A stretch of DNA of 64,000 nt from DATHZQ01 sp963823505 (GCA_963823505.1 CAWGLY010000006.1:509312-573311); one strand, 5' to 3'; shown: positions 25,890 to 36,209, counted from the first letter of the stretch. Made by a program: numbers and translations. The notes: generated by a model not told the origin, from the sequence alone.

Positions 25890-28800
25890 TCAGACGGCTC
25901 GTGGCGGCCCGTTGCGCCGCCGCACGGCCAGGACCAGCACGAGACCGGCCGCCAGCAGGGCAAGGCCGTACAGCGCCATCCTGTCGACGTCTGTGCCGGT
26001 GCGCGGCAGCGTCGCTTCATCGACGTCGAGACCGAAGTCGAGATCCAGCTCGGTGACGCCGCTCAGCGCGATGAACGGGTAGCTGCCGTCCGCCGCGGCG
26101 TCCGCCGTCGTCGACACCAACACGTAGCCCGACGGGAAGGTGGTCTCGTTGACGCTCACGGAGTATTCCGCTCCGGGGACGATGCCGGTGAACCGGTAGT
26201 TGAACGGCACAGACGTGGCCGGTGCCCGTTCGACTCTCGCCCTCGCCTCGGTGGCTTGCGGCGAAGGATCTGTCGTCACGGTCGTTGCGACCAGCGTGCC
26301 GAAGGCGTCGAGGAGGTTGACCGTGACACCACCGATCAGTTGTTCGTCCGGGTCCTTGACGCCGTTGCGATCGGCGTCCCACCACACCGTCCCCTGGGCA
26401 GAGGCAGCATCAAACTGTACGGCCGATGTCGCGTCGGCGGCCTCGCTGAGGAGGGTTCCGCCGGGCGTCTCGGCTGCGGCGACCGCCGTGTTGACGAAGG
26501 GACCGAATGCAGCGCCAGGGGTCACGGTCAGCGAGATGAGGATCGTCGTGGATTCGCCGACGGCAAGCGTGTCCGTACCCGCCAGCAGGTCGGTGTCCGT
26601 CGCCCCGTCGTAGCCGGGGTTCACGGTGAGACCGCTCGCCGTGACGTCACCGACCGTGAACCCCTCGACGCCGGTGAAGAGGGCGGCGAGGTCGTCGGTC
26701 ACCTGGACGTTCCTGAGCTCGATGTCACCGATGTTGGCGAGTTCGATGGAAAACACCACACCAGCAGTACCGTCACCAGCAGACGTCGGTCCGGAGGCAA
26801 CCGTCTTGGTGAGGGTCATCGCCGGCTCCTCACCGAACGTCACCACTGTCGGGTCGTTGTTGTTCGTCGGGTCCCCATCCCCGTCCGGGTCCGGGTCCGT
26901 CCCGGACTGCGAGTCGTCGGTCAGCACGAACCCGGCAGGTGACAGGCCTGAGGCGGTTGCGGTGTTGGCGTAGGGCCCCAGCGTGGCCCCGGGTTCGACG
27001 GTCACGGTCACTTCGACGGTGGCCGTGGCGCCGATCCCCAGCGTGTCGACGCCGCTCAGCAGGTTCGGGTCGGTGTCACCGTCGTATGCGGGGTTGATCG
27101 TGAGATCGGTGGATGTCAGCCCGTCGACGCTGAACCCAACCGCAGCGGCGAAGGTGTCGGCGAGCGAATCGACCACCTGCAGCTCCGTCAACTCGGTGCT
27201 GCCGAAGTTCTCGACGAGCACCGAGTAGGTGAGCGTGAATGTTCCGTCACCATTGTTGGTGGGGGTCGTCGGGATCGCCTTGGCGGCGCCGATACGGGGA
27301 GCGAGCACCTGGGTGTCGGCAACGGCCACGTTGTTGGCAACGTCCGGATCCGGGGTCGGCGATGTGACCTCGGTGGAGTTGGTGACGGTGCCGTCCGGGG
27401 TGTCTCCGGCGACGACCCCGGCGAGGGTGATCGTCACCACTTCGCCGGCGGCAATGGTGGCGAGGTCACACGACGCCGTGAGGTCGCACACGTCGCCCCG
27501 GTCGGTCTCAACGGTCGTGAAGGTGACTTCGACCGGCGGAGTGTCGATAGCGGAAACCCCTTGCGCATCGGACGGCCCGGCGTTGGTGACTTCGAGCGTG
27601 TAGGTCAGGACTGCGCCGGCGACGACGGGGTCGGGGTCATCGGTCTTGGTGATGGACAAGTCGGCAGAGTCGACGACCACGGTCTCCTCGGTAGCGATGT
27701 TGTCCTCGACGCTCGGGTCAGGCGTGTCGCTCGCCACGCTTGCCGTGTTGACCACCGCTGAGACGTTGCCGTCGGTGAAGAAGCTCGCATCCACCGTTGC
27801 CACGATCGTCACGATCACCGTCTCGCCTGCGGCAACGGCGCCCAGCGCACAGTTCACCGAGGCATCACAGGTCCCACCGTTGTCCGGGGTCGCTGCGACC
27901 CACGTGAGACCGGGCGGCAGCGGGTCGTCCAGCACGACGTTCTGGGCATCCGACGGGCCAAGATTCTCAACCATAACCGTATACGTGAGGTCGAGGCCTG
28001 CCGTGACGGGGTCCGGGTCGTCGCTCTTCGTCAGAGTCAGATCGGCCCTGGCGTCGACGGTGGTTTCCTCCGTCGCGGTGTTGTTGCCGCCGTCGGGGTC
28101 GGAAGTGTTGGCGGTAGCGGTGGCCGTGTTGACGACCGGGGAGACGTTGCCGGCAGTGAAGTAGCCGGCGTCGACCGTTGCGACGATCGTGACGGTGACG
28201 GTGTCCCCGGCGGCGAGGGTGCCGAGCGCACAGCTCACCGTGGCGTCGCACGTGGCGCCGTTGTCGGGCGTCGCCGAGACGAAGGTGAGGCCCGCGGGCA
28301 GCGGATCGTCCAGCACGACGTCCTGGGCGTCGGAGGGACCGAGGTTCTCCACCGTCACGGTGTACGTGAGATCGGTGCCGGCGGTGACGGGGTCGGGGTC
28401 ATCGGTCTTGGTCACCACCAGGTCGGCCGACTCCACGACGGTGGTGCTTGCGCCTGCGATGTCGTTGCCGATGTTGGGATCGGGGGTGTCCGAGTTGGCG
28501 CGGGCGCCGTTCTGGATCGGGGAGATGTTGCCGTCGGTGAAGTAGCTCGCATCGACGGTGGCGACGATGACCACGCCGACCGATGCCCCGGCGGCGATCG
28601 TACCGAGGGCGCAGGTGATCACCGTGTCGCACGTCCCAGTGTCCGGGGTCACCGAAACGAGGGTCAGACCTGGCGGCAGGATGTCTTCCATTGCGCCGTT
28701 CTGGGCGTCGGATGGACCCAGGTTCTCCACAGTGATCGTGTACGTGAGGTCCTCCCCTGCCACCACGGGGTCCGGGGTGTCGATCTTGCTCGCTGCGATG

Positions 28801-31800
28801 TCCGCCGAGGCAATGACCGCCGTTGTCTGACCATCGGAGTTGTTGCCCAGCGCCGGGTCCGGGGTGTCGGAATTGGCTTGGGCGGTGTTCACGATCGGTG
28901 AGACGTTGCCGTCGGTGAAGTAGCTGGCATCGACCGTCACGAGGATCGTCACCGTGACCGTCTCCCCTGCGGGGATGGTGCCGAGGCCGCAGTTGACCGT
29001 TTCATCACAACTCGCACCGTTGTCCGCGGCCGCAGACAGGAACGTCACGCCGGCAGGCAGCGGATCATCCAGCACGACACCCTGCGCATCGGACGGGCCC
29101 AGATTCTCCACCGTCACCGTGTACGTCAGCGTCTCCCCCGCCGTCACCGGATCAGGATCATCCACCTTCGCCACCGCCAGATCAGCCGAATCGACAACGG
29201 TCGTGTCTGCCGTCGCCGAGTCGTTCCCCGCATCCGGATCCGGCGTGTCCGACGAGACGGTTGCCGTGTTGAAGATCGGCGAGGTATTGCCGTCGGAGAA
29301 GAAGCTCGCATCCACGGTGGCCACGATCGTCACCGTCACGATCTCCCCTGCGGCAACCGTCCCCAGGCCGCAGTTGACCGTTTCATCACAACTCGCACCG
29401 TTGTCCGCGGCCGCAGACAGGAACGTCACGCCGGCAGGCAGCGGATCATCCAGCACGACACCCTGCGCATCGGACGGGCCCAGATTCTCCACCGTCACCG
29501 TGTACGTCAGCGTCTCCCCCGCCGTCACCGGATCAGGATCATCCACCTTCGCCACCGCCAGATCAGCCGAATCGACAACGGTCGTGTCTGCCGTCGCCGA
29601 GTCGTTCCCCGCATCCGGATCCGGCGTGTCCGACGAGACGGTTGCCGTGTTGAAGATCGGCGAGGTATTGCCGTCGGAGAAGAAGCTCGCATCCACGGTG
29701 GCCACGATCGTCACCGTCACGATCTCCCCTGCGGCAACCGTCCCCAGGCCGCAGTTGACCGTTTCATCACAACTCGCACCGTTGTCCGCGGCCGCAGACA
29801 GGAACGTCACGCCGGCAGGCAGCGGATCATCCAGCACGACACCCTGCGCATCGGACGGGCCCAGATTCTCCACCGTCACCGTGTACGTCAGCGTCTCCCC
29901 CGCCGTCACCGGATCAGGATCATCCACCTTCGCCAGCGCCAGATCAGCCAAGTCGAGCACCGTCGTGTCCTCCCCAGCGGTGTTGTCGGAGGTGTCGTCT
30001 GGCGTGGTCGAGGTGACGGTTGCGGTGTTGGAGATCGGTGACACCCTGCCGTCGGTGAAAAAGCTCGGGTCAACCGTGGCTACGACGGTGATCACCACCG
30101 TGGTGCCCGCCGCCACCGTGCCCAGGTCACAGTTGACGGAGAAGTCACAGATCCCACCGTTGTCGGCGTCTGCCGAGAGAACTGTGAGCCCGGCGGGCAA
30201 CGGATCGTCCACGACGACGTTCTGAGCATCGGATGAACCGGCATTCATCACCGTGATGGTGTAGGTCAGGTCCTCGCCTGCCGTCACCGGATCGGGCAGA
30301 TCGTCCTTGGAGATGGTGAGGTCGCCTGCATCGACGACCGTGGTGTCCTCGATGTCCTCGTTGTCGAGGGGGTTGGGATCCGCCGTCGTCGCGCTCACCG
30401 TTGCGGTGTTGGAGATCGGACTTGTGTTGCCCGCAGTGAAGAAGTCGGCGTCAACCAGGACATCGACGGTCACGATCACCTGCCCGCCGGCACCAACGTC
30501 GCCGAGGGTGCAGACGACGTTGGGGTCACACGTCCCTCCGTTGTCGGCGGCGGCGGTGACGAGGCTGACGCCAGGGGGCAAGAGATCGGTGACGACGACG
30601 GCCTCGGCCACCGAGGGGCCGGTGTTGTCGATCGTGAGGGTCCAGGTCAGCGGCTCACCCGCCACGACAGGGTCGGGGGCATCGTCTTTGGCGATGGACA
30701 CGTCTGCTGCAGCGGTGACCGTGGTCTCGGTGGTCGCGGCGCCGTTGCCTGCGGCGGGGTCTGGTGTGGCTGCGGAGGCGGTCGCCGTGTTGGTGATCGG
30801 CGACAGGTTGCCGTCGACGAAGAAGGTCGAGTCGACGTTGACCACGACCGTCACGGTGACGAGGTCCCCGGCGGCCATGTCCCCGATGGCGCAGTTGACC
30901 GCTCCGTCGCAGGTCGCCCCGTTGTCCGCGGTCGCCGACACGAGGGTGACGCCTGCCGGCAGCGGGTCGTCGAGCTCGACGCTCGCGCTGTCCGATGGGC
31001 CGAGGTTCTCGATCGTGACCGTGTACGTCAGGTCGCTGCCTGCGGCCACCGGATCGGGACTGTCGGTCTTGGTGACTGCCAGGTCGGCCGAGTCGTCGAC
31101 TGCGGTCGCGACCGTCGCCGTGTCGTTGCCGGCATCGGGATCGGGCGTGTCGGCGGAGACTGTCGCGGTGTTGGTGATCGGAGACGAGTTGCCGTCCGTG
31201 AAAAAGCTCGCATCCACGGCGGCCACGATCGTGACGGTGACGACTTCGTTGACGCCCAGCGTCCCCAGCCCGCAGCTCACGGTGGTGTCACACGCGGCAC
31301 CGTTGTCCGCAGTTGCGGATACGAGCGTGAGACCCGCAGGCAACGGATCATCCACCACGACGGCCTGCGCCTCGGACGGCCCCAGGTTCTCGACGGTGAT
31401 CGTGTACGCCAGATCCTCGCCTGCCGTCACCGGATCGGGATCATGCACTTTGGTCACGGTCAGATCGGCCGACTCCTCGACGGTCGTGTCCACCGTCGCC
31501 TCGTCGTTGGCGGGCTCAGGATCGGGAGTGGCTGCGCTCACCGATGCCGTGTTGACGATCGGGGAGGTGTTGCCGTCGGTGAAGAAGCTCGCATCGACGG
31601 TCGCCACGATCGTCACGGTCACGACGTCCCCCGCGGGGAGCGTGCCGAGGGCGCAGCTCACGGTGGCATCGCAGGTCGCACCATTGTCGGGTGCTGCGCT
31701 GATGAACGTCAGTCCTGCAGGGAGCGGATCATCCAAGACGACGGTGGCGGCATTGCCTGGGCCGAGGTTCTCGACGGTGACGGTGTACGTGAGGTCGTTG

Positions 31801-32042
31801 CCCGCCGTGACCGGATCTGGCGCATCGGACTTGGCCACCGCGAGGTCGGCTTGGTCCTCGATCGTGGTCTCCGCCAGCGCCGTGTCGTTGGCCGGATCGG
31901 GATCAGGCGTGTCGGTGACGACGGTGGCGGTGTTGGCGACGGGTGATACGTTGCCGTCGGTGAAGTAGGCGGGGTCGACGGTGGCAACAATCGTGACGGT
32001 GACGACCTCATCGACAGCAAGGTTCCCGAGTGCGCAGTTCAC
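25890..32042 (-). CDS. DUF11 surface protein, C-terminal open frame
   Basis: 2050 aa in one frame, starting in the middle of DUF11 unit 6 (NCALGNLAVDEVVTV) and therefore not with a natural start. It holds units 7-18; each opens like ADLAVxKxDxPDPVTAG and contains VENLGPSDAQ and DDPLPAG, with two cysteines per unit near NGxxCDxxxxC. After the two longer repeats and the SdrD_B-like domain it ends with LPRTGTDVDRMALYGLALLA and RRRNGPPRAV, a typical sortase substrate tail. No sortase gene is in the window. The two cysteines per unit could form a disulfide outside the cell. Confidence 0.85.
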   Translation of the reverse strand: MNCALGNLAVDEVVTVTIVATVDPAYFTDGNVSPVANTATVVTDTPDPDPANDTALAETTIEDQADLAVAKSDAPDPVTAGNDLTYTVTVENLGPGNAATVVLDDPLPAGLTFISAAPDNGATCDATVSCALGTLPAGDVVTVTIVATVDASFFTDGNTSPIVNTASVSAATPDPEPANDEATVDTTVEESADLTVTKVHDPDPVTAGEDLAYTITVENLGPSEAQAVVVDDPLPAGLTLVSATADNGAACDTTVSCGLGTLGVNEVVTVTIVAAVDASFFTDGNSSPITNTATVSADTPDPDAGNDTATVATAVDDSADLAVTKTDSPDPVAAGSDLTYTVTIENLGPSDSASVELDDPLPAGVTLVSATADNGATCDGAVNCAIGDMAAGDLVTVTVVVNVDSTFFVDGNLSPITNTATASAATPDPAAGNGAATTETTVTAAADVSIAKDDAPDPVVAGEPLTWTLTIDNTGPSVAEAVVVTDLLPPGVSLVTAAADNGGTCDPNVVCTLGDVGAGGQVIVTVDVLVDADFFTAGNTSPISNTATVSATTADPNPLDNEDIEDTTVVDAGDLTISKDDLPDPVTAGEDLTYTITVMNAGSSDAQNVVVDDPLPAGLTVLSADADNGGICDFSVNCDLGTVAAGTTVVITVVATVDPSFFTDGRVSPISNTATVTSTTPDDTSDNTAGEDTTVLDLADLALAKVDDPDPVTAGETLTYTVTVENLGPSDAQGVVLDDPLPAGVTFLSAAADNGASCDETVNCGLGTVAAGEIVTVTIVATVDASFFSDGNTSPIFNTATVSSDTPDPDAGNDSATADTTVVDSADLAVAKVDDPDPVTAGETLTYTVTVENLGPSDAQGVVLDDPLPAGVTFLSAAADNGASCDETVNCGLGTVAAGEIVTVTIVATVDASFFSDGNTSPIFNTATVSSDTPDPDAGNDSATADTTVVDSADLAVAKVDDPDPVTAGETLTYTVTVENLGPSDAQGVVLDDPLPAGVTFLSAAADNGASCDETVNCGLGTIPAGETVTVTILVTVDASYFTDGNVSPIVNTAQANSDTPDPALGNNSDGQTTAVIASADIAASKIDTPDPVVAGEDLTYTITVENLGPSDAQNGAMEDILPPGLTLVSVTPDTGTCDTVITCALGTIAAGASVGVVIVATVDASYFTDGNISPIQNGARANSDTPDPNIGNDIAGASTTVVESADLVVTKTDDPDPVTAGTDLTYTVTVENLGPSDAQDVVLDDPLPAGLTFVSATPDNGATCDATVSCALGTLAAGDTVTVTIVATVDAGYFTAGNVSPVVNTATATANTSDPDGGNNTATEETTVDARADLTLTKSDDPDPVTAGLDLTYTVMVENLGPSDAQNVVLDDPLPPGLTWVAATPDNGGTCDASVNCALGAVAAGETVIVTIVATVDASFFTDGNVSAVVNTASVASDTPDPSVEDNIATEETVVVDSADLSITKTDDPDPVVAGAVLTYTLEVTNAGPSDAQGVSAIDTPPVEVTFTTVETDRGDVCDLTASCDLATIAAGEVVTITLAGVVAGDTPDGTVTNSTEVTSPTPDPDVANNVAVADTQVLAPRIGAAKAIPTTPTNNGDGTFTLTYSVLVENFGSTELTELQVVDSLADTFAAAVGFSVDGLTSTDLTINPAYDGDTDPNLLSGVDTLGIGATATVEVTVTVEPGATLGPYANTATASGLSPAGFVLTDDSQSGTDPDPDGDGDPTNNNDPTVVTFGEEPAMTLTKTVASGPTSAGDGTAGVVFSIELANIGDIELRNVQVTDDLAALFTGVEGFTVGDVTASGLTVNPGYDGATDTDLLAGTDTLAVGESTTILISLTVTPGAAFGPFVNTAVAAAETPGGTLLSEAADATSAVQFDAASAQGTVWWDADRNGVKDPDEQLIGGVTVNLLDAFGTLVATTVTTDPSPQATEARARVERAPATSVPFNYRFTGIVPGAEYSVSVNETTFPSGYVLVSTTADAAADGSYPFIALSGVTELDLDFGLDVDEATLPRTGTDVDRMALYGLALLAAGLVLVLAVRRRNGPPRAV
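28984..29934. repeat. Near-identical 381-bp tandem repeats inside the DUF11 gene
   Basis: Two full copies (from 28984 and 29365) and half of a third (from 29746) are essentially identical, with period 381 bp (127 codons); for example AGGCCGCAGTTGACCGTTTC recurs at 28984, 29365 and 29746. Identity ends near 29934. Other DUF11 units in the gene are much more divergent, so these copies arose by recent duplication or gene conversion. Confidence 0.9.
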
Positions 32043-35000
32043 CGTGGTGTCGCAGGAGGAGCCGTTGTCGCTCGTCGCGCTCGACGAGGGTGAGGCCGGA
32101 CGGCAGCGGGTCGTCGAGCACGACGGTGGCGGCCACGCCTGGGCCGTTGTTGGTGACGGTGACGGTGTAGGTCAGGTCCGAGCCGACGACCACAGGGTCG
32201 GGGTCGTCGACTTTGGTCACCGCAACGTCCGCCTCGTTGTCCACCGTCGTCTCGGCGGTCGCCGTGTCGTTGCCTGGGTCGGGATCCGCGGTGTCGGAGG
32301 TGACGGTCGCCACATTCGAGATGGGCGACGTATTGCCGTCGATGAAGAACGACGCATTCACGGTCGCCACGATCTCGATGGTCACCAGATCGCCGACACC
32401 GAGCGTGCCGAGCGTGCAGTTGACGGTCGTGTCGCATGCCCCGCCGTTGTCCGCAGTCGCCGACACCAAAGCGAGGCCGGCAGGCAACGGATCGTCGATC
32501 ACGACGTTCTGCGCATCCGACGAACCCAGGTTCTCCACCGTCACGGTGTAGGTGAGATCGGAGCCAACGCTGATCGGGTCGGGGGTGTCCGTCTTGGTGA
32601 CCGCCAGGTCTGCCGAACTCTCGACGGTGGTCTCGGCGGTGGCGACATCGTTTGCCGCTTCCGGGTCGGGGGTGCCGGTGGACACGCCGGCCGTGTTGGC
32701 GATCGGCGAACTGTTGCCGTCAGAGAAGTAGGTCGCATCGACTGTGGCGATGATCGTGACGACAACCACGTCGCCGAACGCCAAGTCGCCAAGACCGCAG
32801 TTGACGGTGGCGTCGCACATGGCGCCGTTGTCTGCTGTCGCCGACACCAGCGTCAACCCAGCAGGCAACGGATCGTCGACCACGACGTCCTGCGCATCCG
32901 ACGGACCCAGGTTCTCCACCGTCACCGTGTAGGTGAGGTCCGCACCCGCCGTCACCGGGTCGGGGGCGTCGGTCTTGGCGATGGCGACGTCGGCGGATTC
33001 CACAACAGCGGTGTCGATGGTGGCGGCGTCGTTTGCCGGGTCGGAGTCCGGCGTGTCGGTCGAGACCGTGCCGGTGTTGGTGATCGGCGACCCGTTTGCC
33101 TCGGTGATGTAGTCGGCGTCGACAGTGGCGACGATGGTGACCACCACCACGTCACCGACATCCAGGTCGCCGAGAGCGCAGTTGACGGTTGCGTCGCATG
33201 TGCCGCCGTTGTCCGGTGTGGCCGACACGAATGTCAGCCCGGTCGGCAGCGGATCGTCGAGCACCACGTTCGCCGCTGATCCGGGGCCGTTGTTGGTGAC
33301 GGTGACCGTGTAGGTCAGATCGGTGCCCGCCGTCACCGGGTCGGGCACTGCGCTCTTGGTCACGCCGATATCGGTCTCGTCTGTGATCACCGTGTCTGCC
33401 GTTGCGGTGTCGTTGCCGGCGTCCGAGTCCGGCGTGTCCGTAGTCACGGTTGCGCCGTTTGCCGCCGGGGACGTGTTGCCGTCGGTGAAGTACGTGGCGT
33501 CGACTGTGGCGACGATGGTCACGGTCACGACCTCGTTCACCGCCAGATCGCCGAGGGCGCAGTTGACCGTCGGATCGCACGTCGCCCCGTTGTCCGCCGT
33601 CGCCGACACGAACGTCAGGCCCGCCGGAAGCGGATCATCCATTACGACGTTGGCCGCTGATCCGGGGCCGTTGTTGGTGACGGTCACGGTGTAGGTGACG
33701 TCCGAGCCGACGGTGACAGGGTCGGGGGTGTCCGTCTTGGTCACCGCCACGTCGGTCTCGTCGATGACCGTGGTCTCTTCTGTTGCGCTGTCAGTGTCCG
33801 GCATGGGGTCGACGAAGTCGGAGCTCGCCGTTGCCGTGTTCGAGATGGGCGAGCTGTTGCCCTCGACGATGTACGAGGCATCGACGGTGGCGACGACCGT
33901 CACCGTCACGATGTCGCCGATTGCCATGTCCCCAAGGGCGCAGTTCACCGTTGCATCACAGGTCGAGCCGTTGTCGGCCGTCGCCGACACGAACGTCAAC
34001 CCGGGTGGCAGCGGATCGTCGAACACGACGTTGGGTGCAATCCTCGGCCCGAGGTTCTCGACCGTCATCGTGTACGTGAGGTCCGAGCCGACGGTGACGG
34101 GGTCGACGTTGTCGGACTTCGTCACCGCCAGGTCCGCCTCGTCCGGGATGAGGTCGTAGGTGACGGTCACCTCTCGCATGATGGGCGACGCCACCAGGGA
34201 ATCACCCCTGGTGAAGAACGCCTTCACCTGCACGAACGGGTCGAGGTCGAGAGCCGCGGGGATGAGGTCGCCGGACGTCGTGAAGAAAGTGGCGGGCGTC
34301 CCGTCCGGCCCGACGTAGGTGAACGGTCCCGCCGCCGTCGCTGCGGTTGCGATCTGGAATTGGATGTCGGCGTTGACAGGCAGCGCATCGATCACCCACG
34401 AGATGGCGTCGTACAGCGGCACCCCGCCGGTGTCGAAGGCGGCCGACGTCCACATCCCCGAGGCGACGAGTGGCGCCTGCTCGGCCCCGACACTCACGGT
34501 AGGTGGGTTCAGCACGGTCTTGCGTCCCTGCACCGGGCCCCAGAGGTTGGACTCGTCGTCGGTGGAGGACCACTCCCACTGCACCATGAATGGCGTGCCA
34601 TCGGTCGCCTCGATGCGCGACCCCTGCGGACGATTCGTGAACCGCGCCTTTCCGGGGAACGGTGCCCCACCCGATCCGGCACAGACCTCGTTCTGTGGGC
34701 CGAAGTCGATGACTCCACCCTGGGTCGCACACGCCGTGGCAATGTACTGGGCGTTGCCTCCCGCCAGATCGGGGATGAAGAACAGCGAGTTGAACTCGCG
34801 GAGGGGCAGCAGCACGGTCGACTCGATGCCGTCCTGGTCAGCCTGGGAGATGACCCCGACGGGTTGCGTCGTCGTGAGCCGGACGGCGATGCCGGTGGCT
34901 TGGCCGGCGTAGCCGCCTTGGTCGTTGATGATGCCGCGGTTGACGGTGTCGGGTGCATCGGTGGCGCCGTCCGACTGTTGCTCGACCAGCGATGCGCCGT

Positions 35001-36081
35001 CGACGAGAGAGGTCGACAAACGCCGGGTGGTGGGCACGCCGTACAGCGGTTCCGCGGTCGCCGGGTAGGCGGCATAGGTGTCTCCGCCGCTTGCCTCGAA
35101 GAACACCAGGATCGGGACGTCGGACTCGATGATGGCCCCGTTTGACCCACCCTTGTTCTCGACGATGACCGTCTGCGTCCCCGCGGGAATCGTGACGGTC
35201 TGGTCTGGGGCAGCAGCGCCGCCGATGAAGAAGTCCACCGTGGCGGCGGCAAATGGGGCGAACAGCGAGTACTCCTCGACGCCCCGCACCGACGGCATCG
35301 CAAACGCCGTCCCCAGGAAGGCGATCGGCACCAACGCATCGCTGCCGTTGATCCGCCCCTTCGAAGCCAGGGGACCATTGGCCCACACCACCCCAGCCTC
35401 TCCGACGTCGGCGACGCCCCGATCGCCCTCACCGAGGGTGAACACCGGCGCACCGGGAGCGGTCATGGTCCCGACCGACACGACGTTGTCGTCGCTGTAG
35501 GAAGCGAAGCCGAAGGCAAACGACCCGCCTTCCTGGACGCGTACGTACAGCGGTTCCTGGGTGGAGTAGGTGAAGGGGGCCACGTGATCCGATACGGCGG
35601 CCGCAGCCGGGTTGTCGTAGTACATGCAGAGCGTGGTGTCGCCGACGGGCAGCGTATCCACCTGAACCCAGACCGATGTCTCAGCGGTGTTGATCCCGTA
35701 CTGGATCCAATACGGGAGCTCCGTGGCGCCATCGGCGGCAACAAACCGGATGTCGTCGCCTGCGGCGTCCATACGGCCGCCGCCGATCGACACCGCGGTA
35801 TCGACGATCACCTGGACGGGAAACTCGGTGAGTGTGGCGGCACCCGGATTCGAGACCACAACGCAGCGGCGCTGACCCCACGCCGCATCCCACCACTCGA
35901 TTGCGGGATCGGGAACGCCGACGCCGTCGGGCCCGAGTTGCACACCGTCCCCGGAGCCGTCCGCTGATGCCGACCGTGTTGTCGTAGGTGCCGGCATCAA
36001 ACTCGGCGAGGGTGTCCCACGTCTGGGTCTCGAGAGCAAGCGCCACCGGCAGGGGCGTGAACATCGTGAGCGCGAGCGCAA
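32008..36081 (-). CDS. DUF11 surface protein, N-terminal open frame
   Basis: 1357-aa frame. Real coding starts near 35970 (SADGSGDGVQLGPDGVGV); upstream of that the signal peptide is read in another frame from 36142. It contains the DUF2341-like domain with RMDAAGDDIRFVAADG and TTLCMYYDNP, then a region with VEEYSLFAPF and QTVIVENKGG. DUF11 units 1-6 begin at PDEADLAVTKSDNVDP. At about 32082 an extra G turns the expected LVSATSDNGSSCDTT into an unrelated tail that stops at 32008. It is followed in transcription by the C-terminal frame. Confidence 0.8.
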   Translation of the reverse strand: MRSRSRCSRPCRWRLLSRPRRGTPSPSLMPAPTTTRSASADGSGDGVQLGPDGVGVPDPAIEWWDAAWGQRRCVVVSNPGAATLTEFPVQVIVDTAVSIGGGRMDAAGDDIRFVAADGATELPYWIQYGINTAETSVWVQVDTLPVGDTTLCMYYDNPAAAAVSDHVAPFTYSTQEPLYVRVQEGGSFAFGFASYSDDNVVSVGTMTAPGAPVFTLGEGDRGVADVGEAGVVWANGPLASKGRINGSDALVPIAFLGTAFAMPSVRGVEEYSLFAPFAAATVDFFIGGAAAPDQTVTIPAGTQTVIVENKGGSNGAIIESDVPILVFFEASGGDTYAAYPATAEPLYGVPTTRRLSTSLVDGASLVEQQSDGATDAPDTVNRGIINDQGGYAGQATGIAVRLTTTQPVGVISQADQDGIESTVLLPLREFNSLFFIPDLAGGNAQYIATACATQGGVIDFGPQNEVCAGSGGAPFPGKARFTNRPQGSRIEATDGTPFMVQWEWSSTDDESNLWGPVQGRKTVLNPPTVSVGAEQAPLVASGMWTSAAFDTGGVPLYDAISWVIDALPVNADIQFQIATAATAAGPFTYVGPDGTPATFFTTSGDLIPAALDLDPFVQVKAFFTRGDSLVASPIMREVTVTYDLIPDEADLAVTKSDNVDPVTVGSDLTYTMTVENLGPRIAPNVVFDDPLPPGLTFVSATADNGSTCDATVNCALGDMAIGDIVTVTVVATVDASYIVEGNSSPISNTATASSDFVDPMPDTDSATEETTVIDETDVAVTKTDTPDPVTVGSDVTYTVTVTNNGPGSAANVVMDDPLPAGLTFVSATADNGATCDPTVNCALGDLAVNEVVTVTIVATVDATYFTDGNTSPAANGATVTTDTPDSDAGNDTATADTVITDETDIGVTKSAVPDPVTAGTDLTYTVTVTNNGPGSAANVVLDDPLPTGLTFVSATPDNGGTCDATVNCALGDLDVGDVVVVTIVATVDADYITEANGSPITNTGTVSTDTPDSDPANDAATIDTAVVESADVAIAKTDAPDPVTAGADLTYTVTVENLGPSDAQDVVVDDPLPAGLTLVSATADNGAMCDATVNCGLGDLAFGDVVVVTIIATVDATYFSDGNSSPIANTAGVSTGTPDPEAANDVATAETTVESSADLAVTKTDTPDPISVGSDLTYTVTVENLGSSDAQNVVIDDPLPAGLALVSATADNGGACDTTVNCTLGTLGVGDLVTIEIVATVNASFFIDGNTSPISNVATVTSDTADPDPGNDTATAETTVDNEADVAVTKVDDPDPVVVGSDLTYTVTVTNNGPGVAATVVLDDPLPSGLTLVERDERQRLLLRHHGELRTREPCCR

Positions 36082-36209
36082 GCGATGCGACGAATCGCAC
36101 GCGTTTCCTCAGCCGGCTGCCATGAGCCCTACCCATGTCCATCCCGATAGTGGCGTGGTTGCCGGCTCAGTCTGGCAGGCTCGGCCGGATCGGACGTCGA
36201 TTCCGCCTC

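Larger units (their letters stand above)
25890..36142 (-). pseudogene. Giant LPxTG-anchored DUF11 repeat surface protein locus (two frameshifts)
   Basis: Read across two single-base shifts, this locus encodes about 3,400 residues. Order: signal peptide (VRFVASLALALTMFTPLPVALA, from ATG 36142 or 36136); WDTLAEFDAGTYDNTV; a DUF2341-like domain (WWDAAWGQRRCVVVSN); a beta-rich region of about 450 aa; about 18 DUF11 repeats of about 125 aa; two divergent repeats; an SdrD_B-like domain (GTVWWDADRNGVKDPDEQ); and a sortase signal LPRTG plus hydrophobic helix plus RRR. Shift 1 lies at about 35962-35980, shift 2 at about 32082. Both need removal of one base. Otherwise the frame is clean, so sequencing error or recent inactivation are both possible. 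Likely a cell-wall-anchored adhesin or stalk. Confidence 0.8.

Noticed and set aside
28954..31968. Long open frames on the plus strand opposite the DUF11 gene
   Set aside because: They repeat with the same period as the DUF11 units and read as low-complexity Ser/Thr/Val sequence; the minus-strand frame has true family motifs.
32060..32100. Programmed ribosomal frameshift in the DUF11 gene
   Set aside because: No slippery heptamer or downstream structure is evident; the change is one extra G in a non-repetitive GTCGAGC context.
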